The notes beneath the pieces were generated by a model, which saw only the letters and a list, made by a program, of their open reading frames with translations, had not been told where the DNA came from and did not search any database. Below, one piece after another: positions 1 to 4,686 of a stretch of DNA of 5,200 nucleotides; position 1 is the first letter of the stretch, and the number at the start of each line of letters is the position of its first letter. This stretch comes from Candidatus Iainarchaeum sp. (GTDB lineage Archaea > Iainarchaeota > Iainarchaeia > Iainarchaeales > GCA-2688035): NCBI GenBank assembly GCA_026396975.1, contig JAPLVT010000019.1:1-5200 (forward strand), in the 5' to 3' direction. The position numbers and the translations under genes are program-made.

Positions 1-226
1 CGTCGGCTTTCGGCAGCTTCTGCTTAATGCTGTCCTTCAAAATGTCAAAGCCGGCCCTGTTGTTCACAATAACCCAGTCAACCTCTTTGCCGGGGGAAAA
101 ATTCGCCTTGCCCCAATCGTTACCTACAATAAGCACTTCGCCCCATTCTTCCTGGCCGATAAGCCTCGCAATATGCCCCCAAGTACCCCTGCCAATGCCA
201 AGAACAGCAATCAACGCCCGTGCCAT
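1..226 (-). CDS. Unrecognised Rossmann-like protein, N-terminal part (runs off left edge)
   Basis: An ATG at 226 opens a frame that stays open to the window edge and gives 75 residues beginning MARALIAVLGIGRGTWGHIA. The pattern is a short hydrophobic beta strand (ALIAVLGIG), a glycine-rich turn (GIGRGTWGH), a helix (IARLIGQEEW), a second strand (GEVLIVGNDWG) and a third strand (DWVIVNN). This is the start of a Rossmann-like alpha/beta fold and is loosely reminiscent of CARF-type nucleotide-sensing domains, but I do not recognise the family and assign no function. The ORF on the opposite strand here (27-245) looks like a shadow, because its protein is low in structure and rich in Ser and Pro. 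The gene follows the winged-helix gene on the same strand after a 91-base AT-rich gap that holds its own promoter-like sequence. The C-terminal part, which would decide the family, is outside the window. Confidence 0.75.
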   Translation of the reverse strand, partial: MARALIAVLGIGRGTWGHIARLIGQEEWGEVLIVGNDWGKANFSPGKEVDWVIVNNRAGFDILKDSIKQKLPKAD

Positions 227-290
227 AAAAAAACCACTTATATAGAATAAATTTAATATATACTATAAAAAGGTTGCTTTTTAAATAATG
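227..290 (-). promoter_or_regulatory. AT-rich promoter region of the leftmost gene
   Basis: The gap between the winged-helix gene and the ATG at 226 is strongly AT-rich. On the minus strand it holds several TATA-like stretches: TTTAAAAAG near 284-276, TTTTTATAG near 270-262, TATATTAAAT near 260-251 and TATATAAG near 247-240. The stretch at 260-251 is about 25-30 bases from the ATG, the spacing expected if the mRNA is leaderless or nearly so. The overlapping candidates mean the exact box cannot be chosen from sequence. AAGTGG (242-237) before the ATG is at best a weak ribosome binding site. The T runs may also end transcription from the winged-helix gene. Confidence 0.45.
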
Positions 291-317
291 TGCTTTGCAG
301 AAAGCTTGGAGCAGGGC

Positions 318-623
318 TTAAACCTCAAAAAAACGCTTTGTTTCAGTATACAAACGCAGCAATTCCTTGCAGGAAGGCGTGGCAAGGTAAAAAAGCTTGC
401 CCGCAAGCATTACCCTCTCGACAGCGCCGATTTCTTCCAAGGTCGCAAGAATCAGCTGAAGGTCCTTTTTCTCCACGCGAGGAAAAGAAAGCGAAATAGC
501 ATCAAAGGTTTTTGCGCCCCTCACCAAAAAATTAAGCAGGGAAATGAAAAAACCGCTCTTGCTCAGCTCGAAAAACTGCGGGTGGTTTTCGAGAAACAAA
601 AGCCATTGGTCAGCGATCGCCAT
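318..623 (-). CDS. Small winged-helix-like DNA-binding protein (hypothetical)
   Basis: This is a 101-residue protein starting MAIADQWLLFLENHPQFFEL. A TTG lies one codon upstream at 626, but the ATG at 623 is preferred because a TATA box sits at leaderless distance. The sequence shows an amphipathic helix (about residues 22-35, GFFISLLNFLVRGAKTF), a short turn, a second helix pair (about 50-67, VEKKDLQLILATLEEIGAVE) and a hairpin-like pair of strands (RVMLAGKLFYLATP). That order fits a winged helix of the ArsR/MarR sort, with LATLEEIGAVERV as the typical end of the recognition helix leading into the wing. There is no metal-binding or ligand motif, so the signal it senses is unknown. It is likely a transcription regulator, though a protein-binding role is possible. 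It lies just downstream of elp3 on the same strand but appears to have its own promoter. The plus-strand ORF over the same bases (288-665) is rejected as antisense. Confidence 0.65.
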   Translation of the reverse strand: MAIADQWLLFLENHPQFFELSKSGFFISLLNFLVRGAKTFDAISLSFPRVEKKDLQLILATLEEIGAVERVMLAGKLFYLATPSCKELLRLYTETKRFFEV

Positions 624-647
624 CAAAACAATAAGACGCGTTTTTTG

Positions 648-655
648 TATTTAAA
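648..655 (-). promoter_or_regulatory. TATA box for the winged-helix gene, overlapping the elp3 stop
   Basis: The minus strand reads TTTAAATA from 655 to 648, a perfect match to the archaeal TATA consensus TTTAWATA. Its centre is about 28 bases before the ATG at 623, so transcription should start at or within a few bases of the start codon, giving a leaderless mRNA. No Shine-Dalgarno-like sequence lies between them, which agrees with this. The box includes the TAA stop of elp3 (653-651), so promoter and coding sequence are physically shared. Confidence 0.6.
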
Positions 656-2267
656 TCTTCTTTGAAACAAAAGCCCCGTCGTCCGAAAAACCAAGCCAGC
701 GGTAGTACTCTTTGACGCCTGTTCCGCTGATGACAAGCAATTTTTCCGCGCCAAAATCGCTCACAGCAACACGCTCGGCTTCAGCCAAAAGCATCCTGCC
801 TATGCCCCTGTGCTGCATTGCCTCCTTGCTGCGCGCATGCAACGCAAGCGGCTTCCCGAAAACACGCAGTTCGCGCACAAGCGCTGTGCCAGGGGAAATT
901 TCCAACCTAAAAGGCTTGAAAGGCAAGCGCAGGCGCAGAAAGCCGAAAAGAGATTCATGGGCGCGGTCCTCAAAGGAAATGAAAACCTCTTTGCCGCCGC
1001 CAGCTTTATAGCGCTCAAGGAAAATAGCGGCTTCGCCGGGCGCAGCAGCGCTTTTTTGCTTGCGCGACAGCAGACCGGCTTCCCTGCACCTGATGCAATT
1101 GCAGCGCCATCCGTGCGCAGCCATTTCCTGCTGCACAATCTGGCGAAGGTTGCTCTTCTGCACGCCCGCTGCAATTAGCTGCGCTGGAATATCCCTCTGT
1201 ATGCGCATAATCCTCATCCATCTTGGCACTCTGCGTTTTACGCTTGCAAGCAATTCAACAGCATCTTCTGTTGAAAGCGGGGAGTATTTGCCTTTACTCC
1301 ATTGCTCGAAAAGTTTCGTGCCCTCTATAACAAGCGTTGGGTAAATCTTCAGGCTATCGGGCTTGAAGCGCGCGTCGCTGAAAATCTTTAGCAGCGCTTT
1401 CCTGTCCTGTTTAAGGGAAACCTCTGGGAGGCCTGGCATGCAGTGGTAGGTTACCTTGAAAGCGCTGTCCCTCAGCAATTGCGTTGCCTTCGCAACGTCA
1501 GCAACAGTGTGCCCCCGATTGATGCGCTTGTAGACAGCATCGTAAATAGTCTGCACTCCAAGTTCGCATCTCGTGCCCCCGAAGGAAAGCATGCGGCTTA
1601 TCTCTTTTTTTCCGCAGAAATCCGGCCTGGTTTCAAAGGTAACGCCAGTCACGCGGCACGGAACTGTTTCCGAAATGCGCATTGCGGCCGCAAGGCTGCG
1701 CGAGGAACTCCCGTTCACTGCGTTGTAGCAGCCGAGCATGAAGCGCTCCTGCGCTGCAAGCGGCTGGCTGGGAAAAGTGCCGCCCATCACAATCAGCTCT
1801 AACTTGCCTGTATTATGCCCCGCTTCCTCGAGCTGCGAAAGCCTGCCAGAAACCTGCTTGAGCGGCGAAAATTTGGCTTGGACCGCCCTCATTGTAGCCG
1901 GCTCCCTGCCAGTATAGCTTTTGGGGGTTTCAATGCCCGGAAGAAGGCTGTTCGGACAGTAAATGCATTTGCCCGGGCAGAGGTGCGGCGGAGCCATTAC
2001 TGCAACTACGGCTATTCCGCTCAGGCTGCGCGTCGGCTTTACGGAAAGAAGCCTGCGCATCGCGGGTGTTTTTTGCGCCGCACAAAGAAGAATGTCGGGG
2101 TCGCTCGGCATCTGGCGAAGGCGGCGCTTTTTGCTCAACCTTATTTTCTCGCTGTTCAGCTGCTGCTTTGTTTTTATGGCGCCGCTTTCAATAAGCCGGA
2201 GCAATTCAAGCGAAAAAGACCGCGTGCTGTCCAAGCCGAACACTGTTTTCTTTTTTTGGGAAACCAC
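651..2267 (-). CDS. elp3: Elp3-type tRNA U34 carboxymethyltransferase (radical SAM plus acetyltransferase)
   Basis: This 538-residue protein has the usual length and domain order of archaeal Elp3, which acts without the eukaryotic Elongator partners. The radical SAM half carries the 4Fe-4S cluster cysteines in CPGKCIYC (C97, C101, C104), followed by the Elp3 signature SYTGREPATMRA (117-128), MGGTFPSQP (161-169), TRPDFC (213-218), ELGVQTIYDAVYKRINRGHT (235-254) and MPGLP (277-281). MRIQRDIPAQLI (354-365) and the cysteine cluster CNCIRC (389-394), a likely zinc site, link to the C-terminal GNAT domain, with acetyl-CoA motif QHRGIGR (485-491) and YYRWLGF (521-527). From family knowledge, it uses SAM and acetyl-CoA to start cm5U formation at wobble uridine 34. 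The start is GTG at 2267; an in-frame TGA at 2276-2274 rules out a longer protein, and GTG at 2243 is an alternative. GAGGG at 2275-2271 is only 3 bases from the GTG. No TATA box is visible nearby: the hairpin array lies upstream, so transcription may come from the gene beyond it. Confidence 0.95.
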   Translation of the reverse strand: MVSQKKKTVFGLDSTRSFSLELLRLIESGAIKTKQQLNSEKIRLSKKRRLRQMPSDPDILLCAAQKTPAMRRLLSVKPTRSLSGIAVVAVMAPPHLCPGKCIYCPNSLLPGIETPKSYTGREPATMRAVQAKFSPLKQVSGRLSQLEEAGHNTGKLELIVMGGTFPSQPLAAQERFMLGCYNAVNGSSSRSLAAAMRISETVPCRVTGVTFETRPDFCGKKEISRMLSFGGTRCELGVQTIYDAVYKRINRGHTVADVAKATQLLRDSAFKVTYHCMPGLPEVSLKQDRKALLKIFSDARFKPDSLKIYPTLVIEGTKLFEQWSKGKYSPLSTEDAVELLASVKRRVPRWMRIMRIQRDIPAQLIAAGVQKSNLRQIVQQEMAAHGWRCNCIRCREAGLLSRKQKSAAAPGEAAIFLERYKAGGGKEVFISFEDRAHESLFGFLRLRLPFKPFRLEISPGTALVRELRVFGKPLALHARSKEAMQHRGIGRMLLAEAERVAVSDFGAEKLLVISGTGVKEYYRWLGFSDDGAFVSKKI

Positions 2268-2284
2268 AATCCCTCATTCCTTTT

Positions 2285-2302
2285 GGGCAAACAACTGTTT
2301 TC
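2285..2302. repeat. Hairpin H0, decayed unit
   Basis: GGGCAAACAACTGTTTTCTT (2285-2304) resembles the intact palindrome GGGAAACAGCTGTTTCCC at 2488-2505 with a few changes. AAAC/GTTT still pair around AACT. The preceding CCTTTT matches the CCTT arm of that unit. It is probably an old, degraded copy. Confidence 0.45.
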
Positions 2303-2311
2303 TTTCCTTTT

Positions 2312-2336
2312 GTTGCAAAACCTTCGGTTTTGCGAC
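2312..2336. repeat. Hairpin H1
   Basis: Core GCAAAACC (2315-2322) pairs with GGTTTTGC (2326-2333) around loop TTC. The outer arm is GTT/GAC, with T2314-G2334 as the weak junction pair. That makes 11 pairs in all, and the last base is the first of H2. Confidence 0.85.
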
Positions 2337-2360
2337 CTTGGAAAGCGGAGCTTTCCGAGG
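2336..2360. repeat. Hairpin H2
   Basis: Core GGAAAGC (2340-2346) pairs with GCTTTCC (2350-2356) around loop GGA. The outer arm is CCTT/GAGG, with T2339-G2357 as the weak junction pair. The same core recurs inside thpR at 4773-4790 with a different outer arm. Confidence 0.88.
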
Positions 2361-2387
2361 CCTCAGGAACCCGCTGGTTCCTAAGGC
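2360..2387. repeat. Hairpin H3
   Basis: Core AGGAACC (2365-2371) pairs with GGTTCCT (2376-2382) around loop CGCT. The outer arm is GCCTC/AAGGC, with C2364 opposite A2383, which is the complement-strand form of the T-G junction. It therefore lies in the opposite orientation to H2. Confidence 0.88.
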
Positions 2388-2416
2388 ACATCGCAAACCA
2401 ACCGGTTTGCAATGTG
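2387..2416. repeat. Hairpin H4
   Basis: Core GCAAACC (2393-2399) pairs with GGTTTGC (2404-2410) around loop AACC. The outer arm CACAT/ATGTG pairs fully, with C2392 opposite A2411 at the junction. The same core recurs inside thpR (4799-4815) with arm CCT/AGG. Confidence 0.88.
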
Positions 2417-2436
2417 GGCAACTTACACTTTTTCTT

Positions 2437-2463
2437 CGTTGCAAAAGCGTTGCTTTTGCAACG
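2437..2463. repeat. Hairpin H5
   Basis: CGTTGCAAAAGC (2437-2448) pairs perfectly over 12 bases with GCTTTTGCAACG (2452-2463) around loop GTT. Here the junction is a proper T-A pair, so the unit has no orientation. It opens the second module. Confidence 0.88.
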
Positions 2464-2487
2464 CCTCGCAAAGCCATTGGCTTCCTT
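2464..2487. repeat. Hairpin H5b, chimeric or decayed unit
   Basis: The left side is CCTC then GCAAAGCC. After loop ATT (2476-2478) the right side pairs only as GGCTT (2479-2483) and then runs into CCTT, the left arm of H6. The expected TTGC-AAGG end is missing, as if two units had recombined or one end had been lost. Confidence 0.55.
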
Positions 2488-2509
2488 GGGAAACAGCTGT
2501 TTCCCGAGG
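2484..2509. repeat. Hairpin H6
   Basis: The core is a perfect 18-base palindrome, GGGAAACAGCTGTTTCCC (2488-2505). The outer arm is CCTT/GAGG, with T2487-G2506 as the junction pair. The arm matches H2 although the core differs. Confidence 0.88.
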
Positions 2510-2539
2510 CATCGCAAAAAGCAAAGCTTTTTGCAATGT
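2509..2539. repeat. Hairpin H7
   Basis: Core GCAAAAAGC (2514-2522) pairs with GCTTTTTGC (2526-2534) around loop AAA. The outer arm GCAT/ATGT includes one G-T pair, with C2513 opposite A2535 at the junction. Its right flank AATGTG matches that of H4. Confidence 0.85.
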
Positions 2540-2550
2540 GCAAGGTCTTC

Positions 2551-2569
2551 GTAAGAAAGAAAAAGGGCA
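2551..2569 (-). terminator. Possible T-rich terminator after the secreted-protein gene
   Basis: Just past the stop at 2574-2572, the minus strand reads CTGCCCTTTTTCTTTCTTAC, a pyrimidine- and T-rich stretch of the kind that ends transcription in archaea. If it works as a terminator, elp3 would need its own promoter, and none is obvious. Confidence 0.3.
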
Positions 2570-2571
2570 GT

Positions 2572-2709
2572 TTAGGAAAAAAGAGACAAAAATGAGTTAA
2601 TGAGATAATTCGGCAAAAGCCCGGGGGAAGCGAAAGGCAGGCCGAAAAGCGGCGCTGTGTACTTGCCCAAAAGCGATGGCATTATCGTCAGCCTGCCAGG
2701 GATGAGAAC
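2572..2709 (-). other. Out-of-frame C-terminal tail of the secreted protein
   Basis: The secreted-protein frame stops at 2690-2688. A different frame (shift of -1) read from 2709 gives VLIPGRLTIMPSLLG, then KYTAPLFGLPFASPGLLPNY, then LINSFLSLFS and a TAA at 2574-2572. This has the character of real protein: alternating strand residues (VLIPGRLTI) joining naturally onto SYGERQ, then a Pro/Gly/Phe-rich hydrophobic end. Adding one base near 2709, for example CAG-GTT, would make one continuous protein of about 257 residues. It could be a natural frameshift mutation, a sequencing or assembly error, or less likely a recoded gene, since no classic slippery heptamer is seen. As an independent gene from the ATG at 2682 it would be only 36 residues, which I think is less likely. 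Confidence 0.6.
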
Positions 2710-3323
2710 TGCCTTTCGCCGTAGGAGAAAACGAAAACGTCCAGCGCAAGTGTCTTGGATTCCTTTGGCTGCAGCTCCACTTCAACAGGCTTGAACCAGT
2801 ATTCCGGCAGGCTGCTCCGCACCAGGACAGTGTTGGACGCTATGCTGTCATTGTTAAGGTTTAGCCTGAACTGGACAGTGCTGCCGACCACTGTGCGCTG
2901 CTGCAGGTTCTCTATTGTAACCGCAAGAAGGTTTTCCCTCACGGAAACGCTGCCGAAAAAGGATTCAGCGAAAAAAGGCGGCTGCGAACTGTTGGAAAGG
3001 ACAAAGCGCAAGCGCTGCGTGCTGACTATTGCGTTTGCAGGAGCGGTTATTTCAGCAATCAGGGTTTTGTCTGTTTCTGTCGCCACTGCCTTCCAGCCCG
3101 GGGGCAATGTTGACGGGTCAACCGCAATCTCATCCCAGGGGGCACCCATGCCGCTCTTCTTGTTCACTATTACGCGCATTGTTTCCCCGCACGCCATCTG
3201 GCCGAAGAAAGCCTCCCCGCTGTCGGAAAGTTTCGTGTCAACAGGCTCTATCAAAAAAACCTCGGCTTGCACTGAACAGGCAAGCGCGAGGACAAAGAGC
3301 ACCAATAAAACTTTTTTAAACAA
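2688..3323 (-). CDS. Secreted beta-rich protein with signal peptide, probably frameshifted near its end
   Basis: This frame gives 211 residues. Residues 1-20 (Lys-Lys, then VLLVLFVLALACSV) form a Sec signal peptide with likely cleavage after VQA before EVFLIEP. The rest is rich in alternating strands. About residues 130-199 (LLAVTIENLQQRTVVGSTVQ, then RLNLNNDS, LPEYWFKPVEVELQPKESKT, LALDVFVFSYGE) have the layout of an immunoglobulin-like NEW3/COG1470-type surface domain: a turn with Asn residues, a W/F-P-x-V segment and a Pro-Lys-Glu-Ser turn before the last strand. I do not recognise a named family. The start is TTG at 3323, with GGGG 6 bases upstream as ribosome binding site. The next upstream in-frame stop is at 3359, and no better start lies between. 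The TGA at 2690 cuts the last strand, and the tail continues in another frame. The neighbours are a divergent operon upstream and the hairpin array downstream. Confidence 0.75.
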   Translation of the reverse strand: MFKKVLLVLFVLALACSVQAEVFLIEPVDTKLSDSGEAFFGQMACGETMRVIVNKKSGMGAPWDEIAVDPSTLPPGWKAVATETDKTLIAEITAPANAIVSTQRLRFVLSNSSQPPFFAESFFGSVSVRENLLAVTIENLQQRTVVGSTVQFRLNLNNDSIASNTVLVRSSLPEYWFKPVEVELQPKESKTLALDVFVFSYGERQFSSLAG

Positions 3324-3391
3324 TAATAACCCCTTTTTTACTATTAACTTACAATACTATAACCTTAAGAAAATTAAAAAAGGTATTCCCT
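3324..3391. promoter_or_regulatory. Divergent promoter region for the secreted protein and the phosphoesterase operon
   Basis: These 68 AT-rich bases separate two divergent starts. For the leftward gene, TTATAGTA (about 3362-3355 on the minus strand) is TATA-like, lies about 35 bases before the TTG at 3323, and is followed by GGGG (3333-3330) as a ribosome binding site. For the rightward gene, AAAGGT (3379-3384) lies 7 bases before the ATG at 3392 and is a fair Shine-Dalgarno match. Its TATA box is less clear: TACTATTAA (3340-3348) and CTATAA (3357-3362) are candidates. The promoters must overlap, so binding of one preinitiation complex may affect the other. Confidence 0.5.
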
Positions 3392-4033
3392 ATGCTTGCG
3401 CTGGCCTTAAGTGACATACACAGCAGCCTGCAGAGAGTGCAGGCGGCAAACCAGGCAATACACGAGATTGGCGTTGACTTGGTGCTGCTTCTCGGCGACA
3501 TAACGCAGATGGGCGGCGCCAAAGAGGCGGGCGCGGTTCTTGACGCCCTGTGGCCCGCGAAAATACTTGGTTTTGCGGGAAACTTTGAAATGCCTGAAGT
3601 GCAACGGGAAATGGAAAGACGGGGGATATCGCTGCACGCGGCAAAGAAAAAAATCGGCAAATGGACTCTCGCGGGATTCGGCGGCGGGCTGCACGGCGAC
3701 CCTGGAAGATTTCTGCACAGCGAGGCTGAAATAAAAAAAGCACTGGGGGCGCTGCTTGAGGGAGAAAAAAACGCCGTGCTGCTCACGCACCTGCCGCCCG
3801 CGAACACCACGCTTGACCTTGCACACAACGGCGGCCATATCGGAAGCGCTGCTGTGAGGGAAATAGTTGAAGAGTTCAGGCCAGGGCTGCACTTATGCGG
3901 TCACTGCCACGAAGCAGCGGGAGAAGAAAAAATCGCGGGCACGACAAGCATCAATGTGGGGGCTGCGAATGAAGGGAAAGCGCTGCTGCTTGAATTAGAC
4001 GGCGGGCTTAAATGGAGAAAACTGCAGTTGTAG
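3392..4033 (+). CDS. Calcineurin-like metallophosphoesterase
   Basis: This 213-residue cytosolic enzyme has the conserved two-metal phosphoesterase motifs in order: D8-x-H10 (SDIH), G35-D36 (LLLGDIT), G63-N64 (FAGNFE), H133 (LTHLPP) and G170-H171-C-H173 (LCGHCHE). These residues bind the two divalent metals that activate water for phosphoester cleavage. Length and motif spacing match the small YfcE/MJ0936-like archaeal class, whose known members cleave phosphodiesters or phosphomonoesters. The substrate cannot be read from the sequence. GNFE replaces the usual GNHD or GNCD: the metal-binding Asn is kept but the residues after it differ, and the usual acidic residue becomes Glu. The ATG at 3392 has AAAGGT 7 bases upstream, and the protein begins directly with the first strand (MLALALSDIH), as in the family. 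Its last 22 bases overlap taw3, so it is probably the first gene of an operon with taw3 and thpR. Confidence 0.9.
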   Translation: MLALALSDIHSSLQRVQAANQAIHEIGVDLVLLLGDITQMGGAKEAGAVLDALWPAKILGFAGNFEMPEVQREMERRGISLHAAKKKIGKWTLAGFGGGLHGDPGRFLHSEAEIKKALGALLEGEKNAVLLTHLPPANTTLDLAHNGGHIGSAAVREIVEEFRPGLHLCGHCHEAAGEEKIAGTTSINVGAANEGKALLLELDGGLKWRKLQL

Positions 4034-4686
4034 ATTGCCTCCAAACAAAACAAAAATTTGTGATTGAATTGGTGAAGCAATTGAAAAAAGAAACCGCTTC
4101 TGCAAAAAACCGGTTTGCGATGGTGAAAGCCCGGCACAAGGGGACATTGCGGGAAGCAGTTGAAAAAAACCTTGCGGACGAACAGCTTGTGCCCTTGTGC
4201 GAATTCATCTCGGGAACGCGCAACTTTTTCACAAGCAGCGGATGCGCTGGGCGCATCATACTTATACAGCTGCCGAAAGGCGAAAGCAAAAAAGAGGCGA
4301 GCTTCCACAGGCGCTGGCACAGGCAGGTTTCTTTCAGCGAGGTGCGGGAAGCGCTGCGCGAGAAAACCAAGGGAGAGTTGTGGCTGAAGATGGAGCCGTT
4401 CATACTGCACATCGGCGCGAGCACTCTTGAAAACGCGGGGAAAATTCTTGGCGTGATGCACAAAGCAGGCGTGAAAAGGGGCGGAATAATTGTTGCAAAA
4501 CCAGGGAAGTTTCTGGTTGAACTGCAGGGGACACAGGAAATGGACGCGCCGCTGAAAAAAGCCGGCAAAGTTCTCGTGAGCGACCCCTACCTGCGTTTTC
4601 TTGTGAAAAAAGCCAGCCACAAGATGCGGAGGAACGCGGAAATGCTAGGGCGGTTTGAAAAAGAATGCAGGGCTGCACTGGCATGA
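4012..4686 (+). CDS. taw3: Taw3/Tyw3-type wyosine N4-methyltransferase for tRNA-Phe
   Basis: This 224-residue protein is of the usual length for the family. The signature is FFTSSGCAGRIILIQLP (72-88), matching the family's TSSCSGRI block with Gly in place of the Ser before the Cys. It is followed by a W-x-x-H-type stretch (RRWHRQVSF, 100-108), LWLKMEPFILHIGA (123-136), AGKILGVMHKAGVKRGGI (142-159), the T-Q-x-M-D-x-P-L segment (174-181), YLRFLVKKAS (193-202) and a C-terminal helix with RRNAEMLGRFE (206-216). In archaeal wyosine synthesis this enzyme uses SAM to methylate N4 of the tricyclic base at position 37 of tRNA-Phe; the other pathway genes are not in the window. The segment before the signature (ARHKGTLREAVEKNLADEQL) looks divergent from the usual DKSxKG-type region. 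The start at 4012 overlaps the phosphoesterase by 22 bases with no strong ribosome site, which suggests translational coupling. The stop overlaps the thpR start (ATGA). Confidence 0.9.
   Translation: MEKTAVVDCLQTKQKFVIELVKQLKKETASAKNRFAMVKARHKGTLREAVEKNLADEQLVPLCEFISGTRNFFTSSGCAGRIILIQLPKGESKKEASFHRRWHRQVSFSEVREALREKTKGELWLKMEPFILHIGASTLENAGKILGVMHKAGVKRGGIIVAKPGKFLVELQGTQEMDAPLKKAGKVLVSDPYLRFLVKKASHKMRRNAEMLGRFEKECRAALA

Larger units (their letters stand above)
2279..2541. repeat. Array of abutting hairpins between elp3 and the secreted-protein gene
   Basis: This gap holds no convincing gene. It is packed with imperfect inverted repeats. Four hairpins tile 2312-2416, sharing single boundary bases, and four more tile 2437-2539. 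The two modules start alike (GTTGCAAAA at 2312 and 2438) and end alike (TTGCAATGTG at 2407-2416 and 2531-2540), so they look like diverged tandem copies with a period of about 125 bases. A decayed unit sits at 2285-2302. Most hairpins have an inner core of 7-9 base pairs, a loop of 3-4 bases and outer arms of 3-5 pairs, separated from the core by a fixed T-G or C-A pair. Related hairpins occur inside thpR. ORFs crossing this stretch on both strands are by-products of the palindromes. On the minus strand the array would form a heavily folded leader for elp3. Confidence 0.9.

Noticed and set aside
288..665. Plus-strand ORF of 125 residues
   Set aside because: It is antisense to the winged-helix gene. 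Its protein is basic and disordered without domain logic, while the minus-strand protein has clear amphipathic helices and a consensus TATA box at the right distance.
2312..2541. CRISPR array
   Set aside because: There is no constant direct repeat separated by unique spacers of equal length. The units are palindromes with variable cores and shared borders, and no cas genes are present.
2312..2541. Series of intrinsic terminators
   Set aside because: Most stems are not followed by a T run, and hairpins of both orientations abut directly. One related module lies inside a coding sequence.
2206..2543. Minus-strand ORFs through the hairpin array (103 and 89 residues)
   Set aside because: They are runs of similar KQLFP/GFATK-like words produced by translating the inverted repeats, with no start signal. 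The array is better explained as repeats, although thpR shows such sequence can be translated.
1815..2595. Long plus-strand ORFs (189 and 210 residues) over the elp3 N-terminus and hairpin array
   Set aside because: They lie antisense to the conserved radical SAM region and continue into the palindromes. Their composition follows from the opposite strand and the repeats, with no recognisable protein pattern.
2705..2715. Programmed -1 frameshift site in the secreted-protein gene
   Set aside because: There is no X-XXY-YYZ slippery heptamer at the junction (CAG-TTC). A base loss or sequence error is the simpler reading.
2755..3414. Plus-strand 219-residue ORF
   Set aside because: It is antisense to the secreted-protein gene, which has a signal peptide and a ribosome binding site. 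The plus-strand frame has neither and runs across the divergent promoter.
3901..4620. Minus-strand ORFs of 239 and 186 residues
   Set aside because: They are shadows of taw3 and the phosphoesterase. They are rich in Phe, Ser, Cys and His from reversed codons, and the plus-strand proteins carry clear family motifs.
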